Assembly: GCF_900114615.1 (NCBI RefSeq)
Contig: NZ_FOTS01000032.1
Location: 1-57,147, forward strand
Reading direction: 5' to 3'
Origin: Pelosinus propionicus DSM 13327
GTDB taxonomy: Bacteria; Bacillota; Negativicutes; DSM-13327
Length of the DNA: 57,147 nucleotides
Shown here: piece by piece, positions 10,001 to 14,923 of the stretch
Position numbering within the stretch: the first letter of the stretch is position 1
Layout of the letters: each line of letters opens with the position of its first letter
Position numbers and translations under genes: made by a program
Notes under the pieces: generated by a model
Told to the model about the DNA's origin: nothing
Databases searched by the model: none
Seen by the model: the letters and a program-made list of their open reading frames with translations, nothing else

Positions 10001-11414
10001 TTTGATAGCCGTAGCGGACACCGGCGCCATAGGCCCAGGTGCTATAGTCATTGTCAAACAAAACGTCATCCGAGTTGTAGAATTTATAGCTGTTGTTCAT
10101 TTTCGAGCCGCGGACGGTCAGATCGAGATAGTGGCCCTTGTCGCCGAGCCAGCTGGTATACAGGCCGATGCCGCCGCTCTTTAGATCGCCGGCGGAGCGG
10201 CTGTAGAGCGCTTCGTCGGTGCCGCTTTTCAGGCTATGTTGATGGAAATCGGCATCCGAATTGAGCATACTGAGGAACAGGCCGGTATACAGCTTGCCGC
10301 CGAAAATCTTTCCCTCCCGCTGTTTGTCATAGCCGACCTGAATGCCGTTGTAGCTCTGGTCAAAACTGGAACCGTAGGCGCCGTCGAAGCTATATTTGCC
10401 GCGCCAGATTTGCGCCCAGGCACCGTCGGCGCCCTCGCTCCGGCCCCGCGCATTGGCGGCGCGCAGGTCTTCGCCCCGTTTCCAGAACAGACCGTCTTCC
10501 ATCCGCCACAGATTGCGCATTGACAGCTGGGCATTGGCCGCACTGAGCACGCCCTGGGAAATGAGATCGGTACGGGTGGCCGTCCAGTCTACTTTATAAC
10601 TTTTGGAAATAGCGCCAGTATCAGGATCTGTAGAAGTCCCTGATGTTAATTCCGGCACAAATAGGTACTTGTGCAGTGAATCGTCAATATAATAGGATTC
10701 TGCCGCAAAATTAAGCTTCTCGGCTACAGTCGAATCTAAATTCAGCAGCTGAATAATATTACTAGTGCTTCCCGACAAAGAATTCGCCTTACTGACTTCC
10801 CAGTCGGTGCCGCCCAAATATTTACAATATCGGAATTGCACCTTAACCATGGCGGAATCTTCGCCAGCGGCTAATTGAGGATTATCGAAAAAAACCCTAT
10901 CTCCATTCTCATCAAGACCAGTAGACCCCAACCTTCCCGCTACATTCATGCGCAGAACAGCTCCATCGTGTAAAACAGCATGATCCGCTGAAAAAGTTCG
11001 CATTGTCGCAGTTGTATCCCACAAATTACCCGGATAGTTTTCTCCGTATTTGTAAGACAGATCCAATACTGCGTCTTTGTATAATTCCAAAGTGCCAGTA
11101 TCTAAATTAATGGCCGATGATGCGTCCATCGGCCGCCAGATGCCGCCGCCTAACACAACAATATTGCCGTTGTAGTAAATATTCATTTTAGCAGCTTTGT
11201 TATATTGTTCCTTAGTGCGAGCCCAAGTCGTCACTGTTTCATTTGGCCCAATGGTAAAGGAAGTATCCATCAGATCCATCCTATCCGGCGGACCGTCATT
11301 TAGAAGAAGTGACGCATAGGCCGGCGATGTGTAGAGCATGGCCGACACGGCCAGTGCCGCCAGCAGTACCTGTCTTTTTTTCGCTCTGCCGTCTCGTTTC
11401 TTTATTTTTCGCAA
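7044..11414 (-). CDS. Autotransporter fused to TonB-dependent receptor, 1,456 aa
   Basis: One uninterrupted protein holding two outer-membrane barrels. Order: basic signal peptide (1-34, cleavage after SPAYA); short beta-rich passenger (about 35-287); alpha linker (about 288-328, SAANAQLSMRNLWRMEDG); autotransporter beta-domain (about 329-622, DGAWAQIWRGKYSFDGAYG to the barrel-closing NAGMSWRF); disordered Ala/Thr/Gln/Pro linker (623-742); TonB-box-like PLVVEA (about 746-751); plug (about 755-875, LPDLLQTVPGVYVQ, VRGSTGGQVNIYIDG, IEVYRGYVPARFAG, GGAINIVTKKP); receptor barrel to a terminal aromatic TVQYFF. In known families type V autotransporters push a passenger to the cell surface, and TonB receptors import ligands such as cobalamin or siderophores. 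Three cobalamin riboswitches lie upstream, so the ligand is plausibly a corrinoid (inference). The start has an SD (GGAGAGAG region) just upstream. A paralogue with the same architecture rules out a chimeric assembly. Confidence 0.93.
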   Translation of the reverse strand: MRKIKKRDGRAKKRQVLLAALAVSAMLYTSPAYASLLLNDGPPDRMDLMDTSFTIGPNETVTTWARTKEQYNKAAKMNIYYNGNIVVLGGGIWRPMDASSAINLDTGTLELYKDAVLDLSYKYGENYPGNLWDTTATMRTFSADHAVLHDGAVLRMNVAGRLGSTGLDENGDRVFFDNPQLAAGEDSAMVKVQFRYCKYLGGTDWEVSKANSLSGSTSNIIQLLNLDSTVAEKLNFAAESYYIDDSLHKYLFVPELTSGTSTDPDTGAISKSYKVDWTATRTDLISQGVLSAANAQLSMRNLWRMEDGLFWKRGEDLRAANARGRSEGADGAWAQIWRGKYSFDGAYGSSFDQSYNGIQVGYDKQREGKIFGGKLYTGLFLSMLNSDADFHQHSLKSGTDEALYSRSAGDLKSGGIGLYTSWLGDKGHYLDLTVRGSKMNNSYKFYNSDDVLFDNDYSTWAYGAGVRYGYQKQLPNGWYLEPQAGLTYGTMKAYSYTQANNMRYNQDKLEMLTGRLGVTAGRNFTHGDRQGRVYVKAAVNHDFKDSGSASADAMKYDSWREKDIVLARMAVDTLAGHDTWYEFALGTNLETGKDQSAFVELTKTVGGKVNTDWQVNAGMSWRFGGPSSDERAAAAQNAAFDRSLSAPIASPAVKAVQAAQSLQAGWEPAGTDQTAAGDKLTMPADLADHKTQDSQQEQDKTGQANSAEPAGQTDTGERPTAATGTAASEPAPIVTGDSEPGTFAFAPLVVEAKRPDWEKQLSPGTVSVIHVPEYKGEMKNLPDLLQTVPGVYVQRLSGTGHYTVAKVRGSTGGQVNIYIDGVLVNSASDAAVDLSIIPIENVDHIEVYRGYVPARFAGSPLGGAINIVTKKPQESTGSISTGLRSFGGYTGNLELTAPVGEGSLLFALNRDQSQGDFRYDKLHPRGDVRDGITEPRWRQNNDYHNTDALLKWQDDHWFAKLTYKDNKTKLPGSLYDGWVDLPFDEIKKHFLVADNYDQYQKRYLETTKTELLLGRRQTAGNLEWGWKVDTSYQHKKATNEQFKNDSAAMLFTTADNDFRNRRFEGAIDGSWKMGKNHLVEFLFDASRETMNVNTNNFAAWPQAVKSVTSVIDSYRQFFKTDYSTNNYFFQVQDTMALNKSGNLFFTPVLRGQKMTMNVDLGDPDLSEWKYSYGLGLKKVQNEHWTFRGTYGTYYKFPNFYELFGDGVNVLSRWEMYRTSYSDYLLDSYVEHGTSWDIGANWRGKAFRADTDVTLTYFNRDAKNLSTYAINPYGYGYYSNLAAGKIQGIELESKMNWQRWNLLLTGTWNDSLITKGGRDNMVTKSSANRGNPFPWVPEWEANARLSYRFPGDKLTVFGEYHYLGKVGIMLSGQTTDNIAYQNNALYDALGITNVGLKYDFDKQVKLTAGVNDLLNKGPNQLYHQNAYAADGSSSTSSDNVAYPQQGRTYYLTVQYFF

Positions 11415-11545
11415 GGTTTTCTCTCTCCTATCTGTTGCTAATTGAATCAGCAGTACGCTGCCGCTGACTTCTTTTCTAAATGTCTTGTGTCAAGCTCTGG
11501 GTAGTTTCATTCAAGGCCTGCTGCGCATTTTTACTTCTCTGTGTC

Positions 11546-11617
11546 TTATTGTTCCTCCGCCCAGACCTTGCGCATCATCACCGGGTATTCTGCCGTCAGG
11601 TGCCGGCGAATGATGTC
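11546..11617 (-). pseudogene. Remnant of a third YbjN-like gene
   Basis: A minus-strand open stretch encoding DIIRRHLTAEYPVMMRKVW and AEEQ then a stop. It matches the C-terminus of the two YbjN-like proteins (DIILRHLTEEYPALMR). An in-frame stop lies immediately upstream, so only the 3' end of the gene survives. It lies between the OmpH remnant and the start of the intact giant gene, and indicates a third ancestral cassette. Confidence 0.7.
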
Positions 11618-11640
11618 TCAATGTAACTCCGGCATGTGGG

Positions 11641-11805
11641 CTACCGGGTCACCTTGCCAATGACATCAGCGGTGATGTCGGTGCCGCCGTAGACCACGGC
11701 CCCGGCGTCAAGGATCACGGTCAGGCCCTTTTCCGCGGCGACGGCCTTAATGGCCGCTTCAATCTTTTCTCCCACCGGTTTCATCAGTTCGTCTTCCCGC
11801 TGTGC
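11641..11805 (-). pseudogene. Remnant of an OmpH/Skp-like gene
   Basis: The minus strand encodes AQREDELMKPVGEKIEAAIK and VYGGTDITADVIGKVTR, matching the C-terminal half of the OmpH-like protein encoded at 11889-12353 (AQKEDALMKPVGDKIEAAIQ, VYGGIDITADVIAKVKQ). The N-terminal half and signal peptide are absent; the upstream residues in the same frame do not match. It is a truncated tandem duplicate. Confidence 0.75.
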
Positions 11806-11888
11806 GCACGTTGTGCGCTTCATATATATTTCACAAAAGACGGGGACGGTGGTTCTGTCTTGCTGATTCCCCGTCACCACTGCTTTTT

Positions 11889-12353
11889 TTATTGCTTGAC
11901 CTTCGCGATCACATCGGCGGTGATATCAATACCGCCATAGACTACGCTTGCTGCGTCAATCACAACGGGCAGTCTTTTTTCCTCCGCGACGGCCTGAATG
12001 GCCGCTTCAATTTTATCGCCCACCGGTTTCATGAGGGCATCTTCTTTCTGTGCTTCCCCTCGGGCGATGGTGTCGTTCAGCGCTTTTCGCTCCGCATCCG
12101 GCAGGTCCTTCGCCCGGGCGTCATAGTCCTTTTGGGCCTCGGCCCGCAGGTTTTGAATCTGCTTCATGACTTCCTGGATGCCAGGATAGCTGGCGAAGAC
12201 TTGCTGCCTGTTGACATAGCCGACGGTTTGGCCGCTTTTCGCCGGGGCGGCCAAGGCCGCTGCCGGCGTGAATAGACCAACTATACAAAAGATAAAAAAT
12301 ACGGCGATGATGGCGGTTATTGGTTTGTGTATTTGCGTATTGGTTTGTTTCAT
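11889..12353 (-). CDS. OmpH/Skp-family periplasmic chaperone
   Basis: A 154-aa protein with a signal peptide (ITAIIAVFFIFCIVGLFTPAAALAA, to about residue 36), then the OmpH pattern: VGYVNRQQVFASYPGIQEVM, a long charged coiled coil (QNLRAEAQKDYDARAKDLPD onward), and a C-terminal small domain with VVYGGIDITADVIAKV. Skp/OmpH chaperones hold unfolded outer-membrane proteins in the periplasm on their way to BAM. It is the first gene after the three cobalamin riboswitches and precedes the two-barrel receptor genes, so a dedicated chaperone for those very large proteins is plausible. SD AGGAG lies about seven bases before the ATG. A terminator hairpin sits in its leader. Confidence 0.88.
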   Translation of the reverse strand: MKQTNTQIHKPITAIIAVFFIFCIVGLFTPAAALAAPAKSGQTVGYVNRQQVFASYPGIQEVMKQIQNLRAEAQKDYDARAKDLPDAERKALNDTIARGEAQKEDALMKPVGDKIEAAIQAVAEEKRLPVVIDAASVVYGGIDITADVIAKVKQ

Positions 12354-12423
12354 TGGTTGTGCTCCTATCCTATTCCTTGTCGATACTGTCCCGCCTGTCC
12401 GGTCGCTTAGCGCCTGCGGCTGG

Positions 12424-12450
12424 AAATAAAAAAACTCCCTTACAGGAGTT
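12424..12450 (-). terminator. Riboswitch-linked terminator before the OmpH-like gene
   Basis: Minus-strand stem AACTCC (12450-12445) / GGAGTT (12438-12433) followed by a U-rich tract (forward A-run 12424-12434). It lies between cobalamin riboswitch A and the OmpH-like start codon, in the usual expression-platform position. Confidence 0.75.
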
Positions 12451-12493
12451 GATCACGTCAGACCGGAGGGAATCGGGTTCCAGGTACTGCCGT

Positions 12494-12519
12494 AATCCCC
12501 TCCCTGTCGCTCGCAGGTG
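12494..12519 (-). promoter_or_regulatory. Conserved element downstream of riboswitch A
   Basis: Minus-strand ACCTGCGA-NNN-ACAGGGAGG, present once after each of the three aptamers. Here its GACAGG can pair perfectly with CCTGTC at the 3' edge of aptamer A, competing with the P1 stem. Probable antiterminator or switching strand (inference). Confidence 0.5.
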
Positions 12520-12575
12520 CCGCAGCACGCCTTCCGCCGCAAAAACGGCAGACTGACACGCTGCTATGGTGATCG

Positions 12576-12752
12576 CCGGACAGGCAGTTCTCCTGACTCC
12601 GGTTCATCGCTCGTTTGCGTCTTCCCAAAGCTTGCGCTCCAGTGACCCAGTACGTTAGCCGTACTGCTGCAAACTTGCTCCCCGTTACAGTGGCGGGACC
12701 GTGTTGGCTTTGCACCAAACTTCCCTATTAAGCCCCGAAGGGCACCTCTCCC
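12576..12752 (-). promoter_or_regulatory. Cobalamin riboswitch A
   Basis: Minus strand carries the conserved parts of the cobalamin (AdoCbl) aptamer in order: GGTGCCC, AATAGGGAA, GGTGCAAAGCC, the B12-box core GTCCCGCCACTGT, GTCACTGG, TTTGGGAAGACGC, CGATGAACCGGAG and GTCAGGAGAACTGCCTGTC. It is the promoter-distal member of three tandem copies and is followed by an intrinsic terminator, giving transcriptional repression by cobalamin in the usual model. P1 is imperfect (GAGAGG against CCTGTC). Confidence 0.93.
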
Positions 12753-12902
12753 CACTTTATGTTGTTGTTTAGCTTATCTCTTATGCTCCCTCCCTTGCCA
12801 GGCCGGAAAAATGTCCATTTCCTGCCCGTTCTTATGTGTTGCTCCGGTTCCCTCCTTTGCTGCTCGTTGCCTTGTGCAAGGATAAATGCTCACACAAGCC
12901 CC

Positions 12903-12929
12903 CAATCCTCTCCCTGTTGATCGCAGGTC
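12903..12929 (-). promoter_or_regulatory. Conserved element downstream of riboswitch B
   Basis: Minus-strand ACCTGCGATCAACAGGGAG, the second copy of the element that trails each aptamer. Its ACAGG repeats the 5' strand of the P1 stem of aptamer B. Confidence 0.5.
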
Positions 12930-12944
12930 CAGCAAGGATGTCAG

Positions 12945-13106
12945 TACAGGCAGTTCTCCTGGCTCTCCTTCATCGTTAGCCTCGCCCTTCCCGGCAGCTT
13001 TATCGCCTGCCAGTGGCCTTTCAGGACTAACTCGGGCTTACAGTGGCGGAACCGCGCCGGTTTTACACCGGTCTTCCCTATTGAGCCCTCTCACAGGGCA
13101 CCTGTA
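12945..13106 (-). promoter_or_regulatory. Cobalamin riboswitch B
   Basis: Second aptamer: P1 TACAGG / CCTGTA closes exactly at both ends, with internal GGTGCCCTG, AATAGGGAAG, CCGGTGTAAAACCGG, GTTCCGCCACTGTAA, GGCCACTGG, CCGGGAAGG, ACGATGAAGG and GCCAGGAGAACTGCC. It is the most compact of the three. I see no convincing intrinsic terminator between it and aptamer A. Confidence 0.92.
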
Positions 13107-13222
13107 CCCGCTAACTTCCCATTCACTTAATACATTGCTGCTATATCCGCTCTTCCCTATGGAGCAGCATCTCCAACATCTAATCGATCCTTTGTCAAAA
13201 AAACCTGTCCGTCGTCACAAAA

Positions 13223-13266
13223 CAAAAAAAGAAGCCACCCCTGCCTGATAGACAAGAAGGCTTCTT
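13223..13266 (-). terminator. Riboswitch-linked terminator after aptamer C
   Basis: Minus-strand stem GAAGCC / GGCTTC (forward 13259-13264 and 13231-13236) extended by one or two pairs, with a U7 tract (forward A7 at 13224-13230). It sits between aptamers C and B and probably forms the expression platform of C. Confidence 0.7.
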
Positions 13267-13302
13267 CGCTAAGCCGGCGCAGCCGGCATTCTACACGCAC
13301 GC

Positions 13303-13331
13303 AAATCTCCCTCCCTGTCTGTCGCAGGTGG
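13303..13331 (-). promoter_or_regulatory. Conserved element downstream of riboswitch C
   Basis: Minus-strand ACCTGCGACAGACAGGGAGG, third copy of the element trailing each aptamer; ACAGG repeats the P1 5' strand of aptamer C. Confidence 0.5.
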
Positions 13332-13442
13332 CTACCGTATCGACCCTAATTCTGTGAATTCCAGCGGTGGATTTTTTGCAAAAAATCTTCTCGCTATTCT
13401 CCTTACAGTCTTAGCGTCGGCATGGTATTAACGGTGATTGTC

Positions 13443-13618
13443 ATACAGGCAGTTCTCCTGGCTCTGGCTCATCGCTCTGCCAACCTTCCCAAGACAAATA
13501 CGTCTCAGTGGCGGAGTACAGTATTGCTGCTGTACTTTGGCTTTGCTCCCCATTACAGTGGCGGGACCGCGCCGGCCTTACACCGGCTTTTCTGTTAGGC
13601 CCTTACGGGCACCTGTAT
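13443..13618 (-). promoter_or_regulatory. Cobalamin riboswitch C (promoter-proximal)
   Basis: Third aptamer, first to be transcribed: P1 ATACAGG / CCTGTAT, then GGTGCCCG, CCTAACAGAAAA, GCCGGTGTAAGGCCGG, GTCCCGCCACTGTAA, GCCACTGAG, CTTGGGAAGG, GCGATGAGCC and GCCAGGAGAACTGCC. A sigma-A-like promoter lies about 35-45 bases upstream. Confidence 0.92.
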
Positions 13619-13659
13619 CAAAATTTCTCAGTTTATTTTATTTTTCTTTGCTGCCCTAA

Positions 13660-13688
13660 ATTTTACCACAGTAACTGCCCGCTGTCGA
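13660..13688 (-). promoter_or_regulatory. Promoter of the cobalamin riboswitch operon
   Basis: Minus-strand -35 TCGACA (13688-13683), 17-base spacer, -10 TAAAAT (13665-13660). Each box has one mismatch to the sigma-A consensus. Position is right for a transcript starting just ahead of aptamer C. Confidence 0.6.
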
Positions 13689-14219
13689 GCCGTTTCGCAC
13701 TATTTTGTTGTATTTTTCACTTAATTCTTTCTTTCTCGACATTCAGCTTGGTTTCTTCCGCGCAGTCCGCGGCTCCCTTGCTGCCGGCAGGCCCGTTCGC
13801 ACGGGGCGCGGCGGCGCGGGGTTTGGCCGCCGTGGCCGGTGCGCTCCCCTAGCCCAGCATTGCAAGCGTATCCGGGCAGGCTTACGGTGAGCGGCGCGCG
13901 GGTTTGGCGGCTGCTCATGGTAAGCCGTCTATTGGGCTGTTGGCGCCGGGCTGCCGCTTCCCCCTCCCGTTTGTTCGTGCGGGAGGGGGATTAAGGGGGT
14001 GGGTTCTCCAGAGCGGAGCCGGGCCGTCTGACGCCGCCACCTTTTGATTGCCTCCCGGCTAGTGAAGGGCCGTGCCGCGGCCGCGTACCCCCCAATTTGT
14101 TTGGCCGCTCCTTAGCGGGGGGTTTGGGGGGTAGTCCTTCCCGTTAGGGCGCCCGTAGTCCTCCCTTCCCCCCGAATTTCAATTGCGGCCCACCGCTTGG
14201 ACGGCAACGCCATTCAGGT

Positions 14220-14245
14220 GGGATGGGGGGGCTCGGGGGGAAGGG
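14220..14245 (+). other. G-run cluster with quadruplex potential
   Basis: Four G-runs (GGG, GGGGGGG, GGGGGG, GGG) separated by loops of two or three bases, satisfying the usual G-quadruplex pattern on the plus strand. No gene overlaps it convincingly. Confidence 0.4.
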
Positions 14246-14551
14246 AGGACGGAGAGTGGACACGCGCTTTTTGTGTCCACGGGGCGGGACGGGCGCGGCC
14301 GCGGCAGGGAACGAACGGCGGTTATCACCCGGCCAGGCGAGTGGCGGCAGGTGGCCCGGTGGAGCGGTTGGTCGCCCAAAGCCCTGGCGTGTCTGGTTGT
14401 CGTTCCCGGCGGTCGGCAGGACGCCCGGCTGGGTCGGCCGGTGGTGTTTCGGCCGGTCCGGCTGGAGTGGCCTGCCGAGGCCCCGCGCAGTGTGCGGGGC
14501 CAGCCGACGTTTCCTGCAGTCCGGGCACGAGTACCAAGGAGTGACCTGGTC

Positions 14552-14706
14552 TGCTCCCCTGCCAAGCTGACGAATGGCCACTCGGCAGGATACGGCTTTG
14601 AGCGGTGGCCGGCCGGGAGCGGATGAGGATAGCAGATCGCCGCAAAGAGCGGACGGCCGGGCATAGAGCGGTAGCCGTTTGATTAGCACTGGGCGGAGCA
14701 GCCCGG
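14552..14706 (-). repeat. Dispersed non-coding repeat, copy 1 (inverted)
   Basis: Read on the minus strand this segment aligns by eye with 30653-30785 on the plus strand: shared blocks include TACCGCTCTATG, GTCCGCTC-TTGCGGCG, AGCCGTATCCTGCC and GGAGCAG. Copy 1 has an insertion of about 20 bases relative to copy 2. No protein is shared in a consistent frame, so a structured non-coding element or decayed mobile unit is likely. Confidence 0.6.
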
Positions 14707-14923
14707 TCAATGAGGCTCGACTTTATTCGCCGGCTTTTACAACAGGCAGCGCCCGCTTGACTACCATCACTGCCGGCAATCTTGTATACTTCGCAATCTC
14801 TGGACAACCGACTCCGGCCATACTAAAATAAGCATATAAGGAAAAAATTCGGCAAATTCAAGGTGACAGGAAACCCCTTCTCACGGCATCACCTGCAATG
14901 AGCAGTCTCCCGGAGGTATCGCC

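Larger units (their letters stand above)
13690..14900. other. GC-rich intergenic region without supported genes
   Basis: About 1.2 kb between the divergent B12 operon and the LAL regulator. Overlapping ORFs exist in all frames but none has a convincing SD or recognisable protein. It contains an inverted repeat CCCCCTCCCG / CGGGAGGGGG near 13970-13990, a G-run-rich stretch with quadruplex potential (14220-14245), and a repeat shared with 30653-30785. The last 100 bases turn AT-richer and probably hold the LAL promoter. Confidence 0.5.

Noticed and set aside
7044-11414. Possibility that the autotransporter-TonB fusion is an assembly chimera
   Set aside because: A diverged paralogue with the same domain order lies next to it (1815-6199), and the linker is continuous coding sequence in both.
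11802-12275. Plus-strand 157-aa ORF opposite the OmpH-like gene
   Set aside because: Shadow of the OmpH coding sequence; no SD and no domain.
12770-12880. A 14-codon minus-strand ORF (MDIFPAWQGREHKR) between riboswitches B and A
   Set aside because: No SD at a suitable distance and nothing to suggest a leader peptide; left unannotated.
14144-14807. Several overlapping ORFs of 115-188 aa in the GC-rich intergenic region
   Set aside because: Present in all six frames at once, as expected for GC-rich DNA; Pro/Arg/Gly-rich, no SD and no recognisable motifs.
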